From Excoecaria cochinchinensis (taxonomy: Eukaryota; Streptophyta; Magnoliopsida; Malpighiales; Euphorbiaceae), in the NCBI GenBank assembly GCA_947683425.1, contig CANTUQ010000003.1:5553501-5617500 (forward strand): DNA of 64,000 nt. The letters are read 5' to 3'. The translations under genes and the position numbers were made by a program. The notes under the pieces were generated by a model that was not told the DNA's origin, searched no databases, and saw only the letters and a program-made list of their open reading frames with translations. Below, piece after piece: positions 21,378-34,700 of the stretch (its first letter is position 1; each line of letters starts with the position of its first letter).

Positions 21378-23593
21378 TGTAGACACCGGGTCCCGAGTAG
21401 CCTTGATCAGGATTACCCGATGATGAAATTTAGCTATGCCGGCTTATAGGCAAAAAGATTGAAGCTCGGAAGTGATTTTCCTTGTCTTTTCGGTGAGTAA
21501 AAAGGGGATTTTAAAAATATTTTAAAAATATTTTAAAAATATTTTTTAAATTATTTTGAAGAAGAAAAAGTGTGTTTTAGATTGGTGGTATTTAAAAAAA
21601 AAAAAAAAAAAAAAAGGTGAAAAATGATGGAAAAATGTTGAAAATAAAGTGGAAAAATGTTGAAAATAAAGTGGGGGAATTTACGTGCGCGGAGCGCGCG
21701 CTCCGCGCGACCGACGCCCTTGGCGTCGCTCGCTCCGCGCACGACGTGCGCGGAAGTTCCGCGCGGAGACGTGCGCGAGGCGCGCGGAAATCGCCGAAAT
21801 CGCCCCCATTTTGCCCACTTCGCCCATTTTCGACCCCCACTCGATTTTCAACCGTTTTTGGACGGTTTTTGGGGTTTTTTGGGTAGTTTTTGATGGTTAA
21901 AAACACTAGAAAAATTCAGAACAAGAAGAGGACGAAAAGAGAACATTTTGGAGAGAAAAAACTGAATTTTGGAGCTTTGAGTTGAGAGAAAAAAATCCAT
22001 CTTACACACTTGTTTCCAAGAGCTTTTCTTCAAGTTTTCAAGCTATTTTCTAAGGATTTTCACAAAAGAAGACAAGGAATTCAACACTTCTATCTTCAAT
22101 TCTTCAAAACTGAATTTGAGGGTAATTATTCTTGGCTTTACTCATTAATTCTCTTGTTAATTTCATTTATTTTGGCTTCCAATTAACATATCAAACATGT
22201 AAATTCTCTTAGTCTCCATATTCTTCTTCTTATTTTTTTATCTTCAATTATTCATATAACAAATAAGCTTTTTAAATTCTATTATCTTTTTTTCATGTCA
22301 AATTATTCTTTGTTCATGTAATTATGCATGTTTTAGGTTGTAAATACCTTTAATTTCTTAATGCTATATCATGTTTATTATTATGCTTTCTTTTGCATGT
22401 ATGAGTGTTATAATCATTATTTTATGCTAGTCATGCATGTTAAGTTGTGTTATTCTCATGTTACATTTTTAATTCATGCCTTAACTATAGTAAAATTGAT
22501 TGTCACTAATTTTCCATGCACGTTAATTACTAATATTAATAAGTTGCATGTGCCATGATACTTTCTCACCTTATGCATGTTAAATTGCATCTTAATTATT
22601 CTATGCATGTTAAATTGCATCTTAATTATTCTATGCATGTTAAATTACATCATGATTATTTTATGCATATTATATTTTCATTGTACATATTACCTTTTAT
22701 GTTGTATTATTTCGTTGGCCTAATCACTAACATGAATTTCTTTTTGATTTTTGGTTGCAAATCATTGTTTTATTCTCATTTGAGCATCCATGCACATGAA
22801 GGAGGAGTTGCGGGGTTTGGTATTTCCTTTATACATTTTTAATTCTCATTTCGTATATTTTTAATTTCCTTGTATATATTCATTGAATAAAATGTTTTCC
22901 TATGCGCACCTAAATAAAGATCACAAAAATAGTTTTACTAAATTAGTTTAGATTTTTCATAATAAAATGGGACCAATGTCCTAGTTTTCATCCCAAATAA
23001 AATTACCACATCCAAAATATTTTCTTTAATTCTGCATGCGGGGACCAAAGTCCTCATGATTAATAAATTCCCCGGTTTTATGCATGTTTGCACTTTTAAA
23101 AGGGAGTTGTATTCCGCTCCTTGTATTATTGTAATTCATTGCTTTACTTGCTAATTTATGGTTTTCCTAACATGTATAAATGCGCTTTTAGATTAAAATT
23201 GCATCGTGTGGAGAGAGAGCGAATTAATGATAATTAAAATTTGATCATAAATTAATCGAGGTAGAAATAGATGAGAAATCCCGGACCCAGCTCTGGTCTT
23301 TGGGCTCAAGAGGTTAGAGGTTATCCTCCAAAATACTTCTTGGGTCACGAGGCTTTAGCGCTAATCCTAGGCCTCATGGCCCAATATGGATAAAATGCGC
23401 AAGTCTTAGGCTCTCCGAGGCGAGAGAAACTTTCCCAATGTTCTATTGGGTGGCGACTCCATGATACCTCCTTGTTGCCCAACATAGACGCACTTGCAAT
23501 TTATCGCAAGCTGCCAACGGACCCGCAAATGCCCCGATCGCCCACGTCCGGGCGGTCCGAAAGGACGGCGCTCGGGATCCGGCGCGCGTCACA
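21378..23593 (+). repeat. 3' LTR of the Tat element
   Basis: 2216 bp, TGTAGACACC to GCGTCACA. Its GC-rich island (about 21681-21790) lacks 32 bp and 10 bp found in the 5' LTR; both gaps are flanked by short direct repeats (TTGGC/TTGGGC and CCGCGC). Confidence 0.95.
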
Positions 23594-23598
23594 TATTT
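23594..23598. other. Target-site duplication TATTT (right)
   Basis: Matches 9952-9956. Confidence 0.95.
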
Positions 23599-25954
23599 AA
23601 GGAAAATTATTAAGATTAAGTGATATTTATAGCATATAAATGATAGATATAATGTATATATTATGTTTAATGCATAATAGAGTGATTACAGGAATTAAAA
23701 GAAATTATAATGAAATGCTAAAATTATGGCCGAATGGAAAACTAAAGGAAATTATGAGATATGTTGTGTAATATAGCAAGTAAAAGTTGTTTATGGCCAA
23801 TATAACATGTAAATTGCGTGATTGAATGAATAAGTGAAATTAAAGTGAACTAAATAGAAAGTTTGTGTAATGGCCGAATGGTATATAAAGGATTTAATTG
23901 AGATATAAAATGAACTATGCATATAAATGATATTTTTGGTATGTTTAACATGTAAAGCGTGTGAATAAGTGATTAAATGAAATTAAAGTGCATGTTGTGA
24001 AAAAGTGATTCATTGGCCGATTGGTATTTATAAGGAATAAAGTGTATATTTTGTTAATTAATGTACTGTGATAGCATAATATGATTAAGTGATAATTAAT
24101 GAGTGTGTATGTAAAGTGGTAAGTGAAAAAGAAGTGTATGACAAAATAAGTGTGATGGTATAATGTGATGTTTGTATGAATAATGATGAAATATTGCCCT
24201 TAGTAGTTGTCTGGTAGTGAAATCTAGTCCAGGATATAATTGGCTAGCCATAGGGATTCCACACCGCAGTATGAGTCATGGTGACTCAATATTGATAGGC
24301 CAGTGATGGCTTATCTCAGTGTTAAGTGTAAATGAGTGTTTAGTGTTGTGCAGTGCAGTGAAAATGGTCCTACTGGGATCATTTTATAGTGTAATGGGTC
24401 TGTGGGGCCCATGTCCCGCATATCCGGTATTCACATCATTTACGGGTATGAGGGTGTTACATTAGGGATGTTGAAAATAATGATATGAATGCTTAAAGTG
24501 AGAAAACAAAATTTAAAGGAAAAGTTACTATGTAGGCCGAATGGGTTTCATGTGATTTCTATGTGTTTTGCTGATGTTTATGACATGTTTATAATGTATA
24601 CATGATATTTGGCATGAGATCTATCTAATGGTATGTGTTAGAGCATGTAAAATTTACATGATGCATGATGTGCATGTATGGCCGAATGGATATCACACAT
24701 AAAGGCATGATTTTGATGTGTTTTTATGAGAAATAGTGGTATGGCTATGATATCCAACATTAAAATGACCTAAATATATGTTAAAGTTGATGAAAAGAAT
24801 TGAGAGTGAGAGATTAGTATGTAGGCCGAATGGTATACATATTTCATGATGTATGATGATGTTTATGGCATGTTTATGGTGTATACATAGTATTTGGCAT
24901 ATGAACTAGCTAATGGCATGTGTTAGAACATGAAAAAGTTGCATGATGTATGATGTGAATGTGAGGCTGAATGGGTTATGTATGTAAAGGTATGATTTTG
25001 ATGCATTTAATGTGAAATAGTGGTATGGCTATGTTATTCAACATGTGAATAGCTTAAATAAATGTTAAAGTTGATAAAAAGAATTAATGGTGAAAAGTTA
25101 GTATGTTGGCCGAATGTGTGCATGTATGTATAGATGTGTACCAAGATGGAATAATGAGCTTTTATGGTATGTGATGGTATGATGATGATAATCACATGTA
25201 TAATGATCGAATTGTATGGAAAAGAATGGAATAAAATGATGAAATTCCATGAAAAGTATGACTGGTAACTTAAAAATGTGGAAAGTGGAATTTTGATGCC
25301 CTATGTTGTAATCTGGTAGTCAAGTCTAGTTCAGGATATGATGGCTAGCCATAGGGACATAAAACTGCGGATGTGAGCATGGCGTCTCACTTATTATAGG
25401 CCAATTACGGTCCTATTCTGTGTTGTTCTGTCTTAATACAGCATTGATCTGTATTTCTGTTGTCTGTACTATAAGGGTGGTCCCACGGGATCCCTCTATT
25501 CTATATTGAACCTATAGGGTTCACGTCTCGTTTATCGTGAATATAGATGTCTGTCATATTGTACAGGGGGCAATTTGGTAAAAACAAGCTTAAAATGGTT
25601 AAATTGTGATTGAAGTGATATTTGCATGAAAAATGGACATAATTGGAATTATGTAAAAAGTTTGAGTGCATAATGCTAATTAGGACCATAAGTATGTTAA
25701 TAAGGGTAAAAATGTGATTAAATGATTAAATATGAAAATTGGTCACTTTATAAGGACTAAAATGTAATTTTGCATGAAATTTGTAATTGGAGGGTAAAAC
25801 CGTAATTTACATGATAAATAATATAAAATGGTAAAATAAAATGAACTAGTGGCATTTTGGTAATTTTGGTAAAGTTTAAGGACATAATTGTAATTTTGCC
25901 ATATTTAGGGATAAAGTGGAGAATATGGACTTTTATGCGTGTTAAACGTGTAAG
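23599..25954 (+). repeat. LTR-like AT-rich sequence of family C, probably two overlapping copies
   Basis: No coding potential. GGCCGAATGG and a block centred on TTGGCTAGCCATAGGGA recur at about 24232 and 25340, and both also occur in the family C LTR at 59339-61999. A possible LTR 3' end, GGGTGTTACA, lies near 24452-24461. After it the sequence restarts with AGGGATGTTGAAAATAATG, which matches the inside of the LTR at about 60935, suggesting one LTR inserted in or next to another. The Tat element is inserted in this unit. Confidence 0.55.
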
Positions 25955-26395
25955 TGTAACACCCCTTACCTATACGTAGGGAAGTTCACCTCTCCAAAAG
26001 AGAAAGGAATGCCCCGATAGATAAGGGTTGTCACACACATACTCATACTAAACATATAAGTATAAACATTTATCAAAAGCGGAATAAATTAAAACTTCTC
26101 GAAGATAACAGGAAATCAAGGTTGGAAAACAGAAATATGGAAACTTTTCATTGATATCTTAAATATCTTCTTACAAAGCAGAAATTCAAAAAGGCATCAA
26201 ATACGGGAGATTAATATACATATAAAAGTTGTGTCCGAAAATACAAAATAAAACTTTACATCAAAAGTGTCAACATTACATAATACATGTAATACAAATT
26301 ATAAAGGCATATACTACAAAACTCTCTCAAGCATGTGTTTTCCCTGCCGGTAGCGGATTACACCAACCCAAAAATCTCGAACAACATCCACACCT

Positions 26396-26433
26396 GCACG
26401 GATAACACACCCGTACTAAGCGATAACGCTTTG
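26396..26433 (-). other. Twin stem-loop, LTR at 25955
   Basis: On the minus strand the second stem reads GTACGG...CCGTGC, with a G-U wobble in place of a Watson-Crick pair, and an 8-10 nt loop unlike the other families. The first stem has one mismatch. Confidence 0.65.
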
Positions 26434-27099
26434 TGGGGCAAGCACAATGAAAAACGACCACTCACAGTGGACATTAGAAACAAATCACATACACATGGCA
26501 CATACTGAAAATCAAGACTTAATAAACAATTCATCATGTTGAAAATGTCACACAATCATTCATTCTGAATGGAATTATAATAACACATGAATACAGTAAA
26601 CCTGCTTATTAAAAATAGTGGATAGCGAGTACGCATAGATACCCAAAGGTACCAAATAATTCATTCTCAAATGCATGGATACCCGAAGGTATCAAAATCA
26701 TTCTTTTCTTTTTGTTTCAAAACATTTTCGCGTGGAATCTTAAACAAGATTCATGTTCAAAAGGAATCACGAGGATCCAAACGGGGACCTGATCCGGGTC
26801 CAGAACCCAACGCTCCAGCTAACTGAACTCTAGAGGCATGCCTATTTATCCCCTTATTGACTCTCGCAGGTTATGCATAATACAAATCATATTCAGAATA
26901 TAACATGTAATTTATCATAAAGAAACCATGACATAATACATATATAAGCATGTTTTTATTCCATACAGTAGTAAAAACCCATGAAAAAAAAAGATATCTA
27001 AATCATTTTAGAAGAATAGGGCAATATCGGAAAAACAGGGCAGCCAGGGGGTCACTGTTGTGATCGCGACAGTGGCCAGAAAGCCGATCGGGAGGGAAG

Positions 27100-27380
27100 A
27101 AGCAAGGGACACGAGTCATGCAGATCAACACAACTCGTGTCGATGTACGTCTGCCCTATCACGTGTGATGCTAGCATTCACGACTCGTGAAAAACTCCAT
27201 GATTCGTGAATGCTTCACGCTAGCACGCCGATTCGTGAGAAGCTTCACGAGTCGTGCATGCCGAAAGCTTCATGACTCGTGCTGCCCTTCACGACTTGGA
27301 GCCTGCATCCCTGCATAGCGAGAACTGGAATATGCGATTCTGTCGCGCTCGCAACAATGTCGCGATAGCGACAATGTCGG
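27100..27380. repeat. Palindrome-rich block, LTR at 25955
   Basis: Repeated CACGAGTCGTG/CACGACTCGTG half-sites and, at 27325-27380, TCGCGA-type palindromes. Confidence 0.7.
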
Positions 27381-27796
27381 CTCTTCCAATCTCTGCCAAA
27401 ATCGCAGAAAATTACAGAATTCCAAAATAAAATCCCAACTTACCAAAATCAAGACAAACTTCAACTTACTTCAAATCAAACCTTCCATCCATTATAAACA
27501 ACATAAAACACAACTTTTACATCAATTAACACAATCAAAGCATGGAATAACCTACTCAAAATCCCAACCATTGCAAACCCAGAAAATTTACAGCAAAAAC
27601 CCATCAACTTAAATTTTTGCTTCAATAAATCATCAATCAAGCATCACAACTTAAATAAAAAAAAACCCATAACATTTACACTAATAATAACCTCATTAAA
27701 CACCAAATTTTTAGAAATTCCATCAAAGGTACAAAAATTATGAAATGCATAAAAAGGGCACATAAATTCCCAAACCTTGGTATCCTTAGCTCCAAA

Positions 27797-27856
27797 TCAA
27801 GGGTCTCCACTTCCCCTTGCTATGTCCTTCCCCTTAGATTCACTAGGAGGAACTTC
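27797..27856 (-). other. Conserved KGKD mini-ORF block, LTR at 25955
   Basis: Twenty codons on the minus strand: E-V-P-P-S-E-S-K-G-K-D-I-A-R-G-S-G-D-P then TGA. It lies 104 nt after GGTAAGT and just before AGGTTTGGGA. Confidence 0.45.
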
Positions 27857-28148
27857 TGCTCACAACACCCAAAACTCACAAAATTCAAACTCTAAACCCA
27901 AGAACACACATACCTAACAAAACAATGGAAAGAGGAAGAAGAAGAAAGAAATCAACTAACACTTACCAAAAAGTCTTAGAATTGCCTAAATCCACCAATA
28001 AAAACTAGCAAAAGAGAAAGAGAATCAAAGAATAGGAAGAAAGAAGAAGAAAGAAGTAGATGAAGATGAAAATGGCATGGAGGACGAGGAAGAAAGAACG
28101 AGAGAGGGCAAGAGCGCAGCTGTCCCTCACTCTTTCTCTCTCCTTGGC

Positions 28149-28155
28149 TTATAAA
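28149..28155 (-). promoter_or_regulatory. TATA box, LTR at 25955
   Basis: TTTATAAG on the minus strand, followed by a pyrimidine-rich leader and, about 183 nt on, GGTAAGT. Confidence 0.55.
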
Positions 28156-28340
28156 GCCTACTCCCTAGCCACATGTCAACTTCCAATTGGTGGACTCAAC
28201 CAATTCTCACCCTACTTCCAACTTCCACACTACATCTAAGCCAAACCTCACCAACTCATACACTAATCCCATACAAACACAGAATAAACTTAACTTAAAA
28301 TAACACATGCCAAAATAATAGTGTACATATAAAATCACAC

Positions 28341-30478
28341 ACCACAAGGCTCACCTCTCTAGAAAAAATTTCCTTCGGTTCTTCATCGAACGAGTAATCT
28401 GGCTAAATCCGAATATCCTGAATTGACAACACATGAGATGGATCCGATCGATAGCGACGGAACGTGGACACATGAAATACATCATGCAATTTAGCTAACT
28501 CCATCGGTAAGGCTAATCTATAAGCCGCTGGGCCAATCTTTTCCAAGATCTCGTAAGGTCTAATAAACCATGGGTTCAATTTACCTTTCTTACCGAAACG
28601 AAGAACCTTTCGCCAAGGTGATACCTTTAAAAACACTTTGTAGCCAACCTCATACCGAATGTCCCTTTGCTTCACATTGGGATAGGATTTCTGTCTATCC
28701 TTGGCTACCTTCAAATTCCGTTGCACTATTCTATCCTTTTCTTCAGTGTCTTTAACTATCTCTGGACCTATAATAGATCGTTTCGACAACTTAGTCCAAC
28801 ACACTGGAGTTCTACATTTTCGTTCATAAAGAACTTCATAGGGAGCCATTCCAATACTCACTTGATAACTGTTATTGTACGTAAATTCCATTAAAGGCAC
28901 ATACTTATCCCAACTACCTGACAACTCCAACACATATCCCCGAAGCATATCCTCAAGGAAATGAATAACTCTTACAGACAGATAATAAATTTGAGGATGA
29001 AATGCAGTGCTAAAATTTAACTGAGTACCCAAAGCTGACTGTAATTCTTTCCAGAACTTTGAGGAAAATCTTGGATCCCGATTAGACACAATGGATAAGG
29101 GAACTCTATGAACCTTACTATCTCATTAACATATATCTCTGCTAACTTATCCATGGAGTAATCTAACCAAACTAGTAAGATATGCGCTGACTTAGATAAC
29201 TGGTCAACTATAACCCAAACCGAATCATGCTTACTCTGCGTCAATGGTAAACCAGATACAAAATCTATCGTAACATCATCCCACTTCCATTGAGGAGTGG
29301 GTAAGGGATTAAGCAAACCCGATGGGACTTGATGCTCGGCTTTCACTTGCTGGCAGATTAGACACTTCGAAACGAAATCCACTATGTCCTTTTTCATACC
29401 CGGCCACCAATAAAACTGCTTGAGAGCTTTATACATTTTATCTCCTCATCAATGCATTGTGAAAACTGTAGAATGAGCTTCTTACAAAAGCTTATTCTTT
29501 ACATCACTTACATTACGCATACACAATCGATTTCCCTATCTGAGCACTCCTTCACTATCCACAGAAAATTTAGTCTGACCCCCACTTCTTACTACTTGAA
29601 AAGCATACTGCAATATTGGGTCACTCATCTGCGCATCCATAATCAGCTGCTTCAAATTCTATCTAACCTTCAGCTGGGCAATCAGTGCTCCCTTCGAATC
29701 GAATTTCCATCTTCCCTACTCAAAGATAGGGCCAAAACTGACTTCCTACTTAAAGCATCTGCCACTACATTTGCTTTGCCCGGATGATAATCAATAATAC
29801 AATCATAGTCCTTAAACAATTCTAACCATCTCCACTGTCTCAAGTTTAATTCCTTCTAAGAAAGCAAATATTTCAGACTCTTGTGATCCGAGAAGATTCT
29901 GCAGGTTTCCCCATACAAATAGTGTCGCCAAACCTTAAGAGCAAACACTACCACTGCTAACTCTAAGTCGTGTATCGGGTAGTGTTGTTCATGAGGCTTC
30001 AACTGCCTAGAAGCGTAAGCTATCACCTTACCATCTTGCATCAGAACACATCTAAGTCCTATGCCTGAAGCATCACTGTACATTACATACTCTTTACCCA
30101 AAATGGGTTGAGTAAGTACAGGAGCCTTAGTCAACATATTATTCAATTGGTAAAAACTTACTTGGCACTTATCGGACCATTCAAATTTAACATCTTTCTG
30201 GAGAAGCCTAGTCAAAGGCGAAGCCAACACTGAGAATCCCTTAACAAACCGCCTATAATAACCAGCTAAAGCAAGAAAACTTCTCACCTCCGGCACATTT
30301 ATAGGTGGCAACAAATTCACAGTCGCTTCAACTTTGGATGGGTCTACTCGAATACCTTGGGCAGAGATAATATGTCCAAGGAAAGACAACTTATTCAAAA
30401 AAAAATCACACTTACTAAGCTTAGCATAGAGCTGATGGTCTCTCAAAACTTGCAACACCAACCGAAGATGTTTCTCAT
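28341..30478 (-). pseudogene. Decayed Tekay-type pol, RT end to integrase
   Basis: Reading on the minus strand from 30476: the C-terminal part of RT, RNase H (about 30250-29856, with Y-S-D-A-S), integrase zinc finger (29440-29340), integrase core (29330-28850) and the integrase C-terminal region to about 28403. Stops and frameshifts separate the segments, including a stop near 29856 and a frameshift near 29110. The upstream part (gag, protease, RT core) is cut at 30478 by other sequence and the chromodomain end is deleted. It belongs with the LTR at 25955. Confidence 0.88.
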
Positions 30479-31821
30479 TGTGACGCCCATTCTCAACAAT
30501 TGGAACAGCTCAGCTGCAGCAATCGAGAACGGCCACCACACAGCAAACATAAGCACATATCATATCATACACGCATGCCAATAATAGTATTAATATGTTT
30601 AATACGAAATTATTTGTGATGGTATTATGTGTCTACTAAATTGTTTAACGTGATTAAATGATTGCTGATATGATCAGTAGAATCATTTTCTCATAGATAC
30701 AGAATAGGGTTTTTGGGCAGAAAATCGTTGATAAGACCGGCCAGCGGGGCAACCATGCTACCTCTTCGTAGCGCCTTATAAGTCATTCATAATTATCACT
30801 CGATAATTTTAATATATCTTATTTATGAAATAAGATATATTATGCATGATATAAAATAAAATGATTTATTTTGTGAATGCATGATGTCTTTGTATGGTGC
30901 ATAGCATGGCCAATTGAACCTCATGTGGATGATTTTTATTTTATCTATTTTAAGGGTATGTAATTTTTAAATACGACCTGCATGTCGTTAATTTTGTTGT
31001 AATCTTTATTTTATTCAATAGTTGTAGTAGAATATCTTTGTTTTATTATTGTAATGAAGACAAAGAGCAATAATGGAGATCAATCCAAATCTATGGCGAT
31101 GGAGGTGCAAGATGGAAGCTGATGATCAAGTCCATATAAAAACACCTAGGATTGACCTTTAATCTTCATATTGGCTTATGAGGATCAAAATAGATTAGCT
31201 ATGACATGGTTTTATATATATTATGCATATTTTCTTTGTATATGATGCGATGAATGATTATATACGTGTATGGGATGGCATGTATGAATTGATGCATGAT
31301 GTATATAAATAATTAGATATCATAAGTTAAAATTAAAATCCCTCACAATAATTTTAAGTCATATGCCACCCATTATTAAAAACACTTGTCAAGACTAAGA
31401 TCACAAAAATATGGGTTCTGCTAAAGCGAAGTACGTTAGGTCATTCTAGTAAGGAAGGATGGGTAATGGTGCTACTCATATGTTTAAAAATGGTTAGACT
31501 TAATTAGGCTATCAAAACGGTTTTGGGCCTAAGGGCATAAGATGGGATTATAACAAGCCGGGACATATGATGTCAAAATCCTATAAATGTTCTAAGAGTT
31601 ATATAAGATATAATTGGTAAATGAGCTACCTACCTAAATAACTTAACTATAAGCATCATGCCAAAGCTGACTTAGAGTTAGGTGAAATATGGATCTTAGC
31701 CCACTAAATTATTATAATTACTGTAATTAATATTGAGGGTTATTATTTTAGTGTGAGTTTTTGAGAAAACCTAAAAATGAAATTGGTACTAATATTATTT
31801 ATCTAGCATGCTTGTAGATTA
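30479..31821. other. Unresolved non-coding sequence before the copia gag
   Basis: Begins TGTGACGCCCATTC exactly where the gypsy pol breaks, which looks like an LTR start. The rest is AT-rich without coding similarity. The 3' part should contain the leader of the copia element, but I found no copy of its LTR (45330) here. Confidence 0.35.
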
Positions 31822-32880
31822 ATGGCATCAAATAATCCTTCTATTATGTCACTGCGATCAGTCCTAGAGAAGGACAAACTTAAGGAAACTAGCACAAACT
31901 TCCTTGACTGGTTCAGAAACTTGAGAATTGTCCTCAAGTAGGAAAGGAAGCTGTATGTGCTGGATGAGCCTATTCCCAATGAGCCACCTGCTGATGCCAC
32001 AAGGGCAGTCAAAGACAAATACAAGAAACATGTTGATGATTTTGTGGATGTTGGCTGTCTTATATTAGCTACCATGTCTCCAGAGCTTCAGAAGCATCTA
32101 GAAAACATGGAGGCTTATGAGTTGAGTACTCATGTTAAGCAAACATTTCAACAGCAGGCTAGGTAAGAAAGGTATGAGACTACCAAAGCTTTGCATTCTT
32201 GCAAGATGGCTGAAAGTTCTTCATTTAGCGCTCATGTTTTGAAAATGAAGGGCTATATTGATGACCTTGAGAGGCTTGGATTTCCCCTCAGTTTAGAACT
32301 TGCAATGGATTTGATCCTTAATTAATTGCCTGATAGTTTTGACCATTTTGTCTTGAACTATAACATGAATAACATGGAGAAATCTATAGCTGAGCTGCAT
32401 GCCATGCTCAAAATAGCTAAGCAAAGCATAAGTAAGAAGCCTAGCCATATTCTGATGGTTAGCAAAGGGAAAGGCATGAAAGTTAAGGGTAAGGGTAAAG
32501 CTAAGGCAAAGTTTGGTGGTAAGCCTAAGCCCAAACCCAAGCCCAAGGGTAAACCTCCAAAGGAGGGAGTTTGCTTCCACTGCAATGAACCTGGTCATTG
32601 GAAGAGGAACTGCAAGCTCTACTTGGAAGAATTGAAGAAGAAGAAGAAGAGTGGTGAGACTACATCTTCAGGTATTTATGTTATAGAAATTAATTTATCT
32701 ACTTCTACTTCCTGGGTATTAGATACTGGATGTGGATCTCACATTTGTACAAATGTGCAGGGACTCAAAAGGAGTAGGGAACTGAGAAAAGGCGAAGTGG
32801 ACCTACGAGTGGGAAATGGAGCAAAAGTTGCTGCTCTATCTGTAGGATCTTATGAATTGACTTTGCCCAACGGGCTTTTG
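31822..32880 (+). pseudogene. Ty1/copia gag and start of protease, decayed
   Basis: From ATG 31822 the product resembles copia gag but is broken by stops (near 31939 and 32164) and frame changes. A zinc knuckle C-x2-C-x4-H-x4-C lies at about 32573-32615 after a Lys/Gly/Pro-rich stretch. The protease active site D-T-G is near 32722. The frame is cut at 32880 by insertion of the minus-strand Tekay element and resumes in the same frame at 42448 after the TTTTG duplication. Confidence 0.88.
32876..32880. other. Target-site duplication TTTTG (left)
   Basis: TTTTG before the LTR at 32881, repeated at 42443-42447. Confidence 0.95.
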
Positions 32881-33268
32881 TGTAACACCCCCTTCCCATA
32901 CGTAGGCGATCCCATCCGATAAGGAGTGAGATGCCGTATGAGACAAGGTGTCACCCAACAAAAGCAAAGCAAAATATACATCCATTCATAATATACATTC
33001 AGAAATACAGAATAATCAAAAACTGTACATGCAAAAAGCAAAAGCTGATCATGCATTACTATAATTAAACTATTACAATAATGTGCTGATCAACCAGCAG
33101 AACAAAAGAATATTACAAATATAAAATATAGTTACAGAAGCGGAAACTGATACAGAGAGTTCTATACAAAAAGAATCAATAACTGATACAAAACTGAGCC
33201 TACACTAAAACTCTTCTGTGTTGGCTTGATGACGGCGACTCTCTCAAAGCAAAACGTCTTCCGCACCT

Positions 33269-33308
33269 GCACGGGTAAACACACCGTGCTAAGCGATAAA
33301 ACGCTTAG
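33269..33308 (-). other. Twin stem-loop, 3' LTR of the young Tekay element
   Basis: On the minus strand CTAAGCG-TTTTAT-CGCTTAG followed by GCACGG, an 8-9 nt loop and CCGTGC. Loop lengths and bases differ from element A, stems agree. Confidence 0.8.
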
Positions 33309-34037
33309 TGGGGAAAACACACATAAATTATGGACGGCCACTCACAGTGGTCGTCAAGGCAAATCACATTCACAATGACAGAATGCAAGGATTAATACAT
33401 AACCCATATAAGCATGCTTGTATTTAAATACCATACTTTCAGAATCTCATCATCACATGCATTACAGAATAAACCAGCATATATTTCATCATTAAACTCA
33501 TTCAGATATTCCATTCAAAGCCATATCAGATCAGAACATTTCCATTAACATTCAAAGAATACCTGCTGACTCTAGACAGTGGATAACGAGTGTACAGACA
33601 GTACTTTCCGGGTACGAGCCGATTACAGACAGTACATTACGGGTACGAACCGATTAAACCATTTTACTTTTACTTTCACAGATATTTTCAAAAGGGACCT
33701 TAAACAAGATCCAATACAGAAAAGGGTTCGCGAGGAACCAAACGGGGACCTGATCGGGGTCCAAACAGAACTATGGGCTGCAGCAACAGACTCTATTAGG
33801 CATGCCTAACTATCCACATACTCGACTCTACCAGGTTATGCGTCAAACAGATCATATTTCAGGATACAGAATATAATTCATCAGAAAGTCATGCTATCAT
33901 GCATATCAAAGCATTAATCAGTAAGACATGCATCAAACAACAGTAAAGTCCATTCAGAAGAAGTACCCAATTCATTTCTGAGTTAAAAACCAGGAAATTT
34001 CGGAAAAACAAGCTGAGCGGAGAAAACTGGCGACTCA

Positions 34038-34355
34038 ACAGGCAGGTCACGGCGTGACCGAGGGTCACGTCTCGTGACCTGCTTGCTTCCCGCCTAACGC
34101 GTTGCGTGATCCTCGCGGATCACGCAATGCATATGCAGGTCACGGCGTGACCGAAGGTCACGCGACGTGACGCTGCTCTCCCTCGCAGATCACGTTGCGT
34201 GATCTGCCTCTTCCTCGCAGGTCGCACGACGTGACCGAAGATCACGTCGCGTGACTTGCCTGATCCTCAGCGCAACTCGCTTCTCAGCAGGCAGGTCACG
34301 CCGTGACCGAGGGTCACGCGACGTGACTTGCCTTCCTGCGTAGCGAGTCGCGCGA
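34038..34355. repeat. Palindrome-rich block, 3' LTR of the young Tekay element
   Basis: Paired sites such as GGTCACGGCGTGACC and GTCACGTCTCGTGAC, repeated with variants about ten times. Confidence 0.8.
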
Positions 34356-34643
34356 CAGAGGGAGTTTCAACAGTAAATCGTTTTTCCCAGAATTTCCAGA
34401 ATTTACAGAACGCAATTTCAATCCCAATTCGATTTTAAACCATATAAATCCATTCATACCTTTCAAGGAAGATCCCAAATAATTCAAACATCATAAAAGC
34501 AACTCAAACCAGAATTCAATCAACCTAATCAAGATATTTGCATTCAAATTGTTCAATAACATATAAACCCTAGAAATTTCCAGTAAACATCAAAATTGCA
34601 CAAACCACAATCATAAATTCCCAAACCTGGATTCTAACTTCTA

Positions 34644-34700
34644 TCACTTAGCTCCACTTGGTCCAGCAACCTCTTTCCCCTTTGGGTCACGTGGAGCCTC
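34644..34700 (-). other. Conserved KGKE mini-ORF block, 3' LTR
   Basis: Nineteen codons, E-A-P-R-D-P-K-G-K-E-V-A-G-P-S-G-A-K then TGA. The donor GGTAAGT is at 34800-34809 and AGGTTTGGGA follows near 34620. Same as 41785-41841. Confidence 0.5.

Larger units (their letters stand above)
9957..23593 (+). mobile_element. Tat/Ogre-like Ty3/gypsy element, nearly complete
   Basis: A 13,637-bp element with long LTRs (2254 and 2216 bp), a perfect 5-bp TSD, the PBS TGGCGACTCCACTGGGGAC typical of Tat/Ogre elements, gag-protease, pol with RT, RNase H, a second archaeal-type RNase H and integrase, a repeat-rich 3' untranslated region, and a polypurine tract. The pol order and second RNase H define the Tat lineage. 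The two LTRs differ by few substitutions plus short indels, so insertion was recent. Two in-frame stop codons (13772 and 15992) interrupt the otherwise open gag-pol frame. Confidence 0.95.
25955..28340 (-). repeat. Tekay-type LTR, minus strand, promoter-side end damaged
   Basis: Starts TGTAACACCCC, the reverse complement of the usual LTR end. In minus-strand order it has a CCAAT sequence near 28193, TATAAG at about 28150, GGTAAGT at 27960-27967, a KGKD block at 27797-27856, AGGTTTGGGA at 27767-27776, palindromes at 27100-27380 and the twin stem-loop at 26396-26433. The U3 end, polypurine tract and chromodomain of the neighbouring pol are missing, so a deletion spans the junction near 28340-28385. 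Confidence 0.8.
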
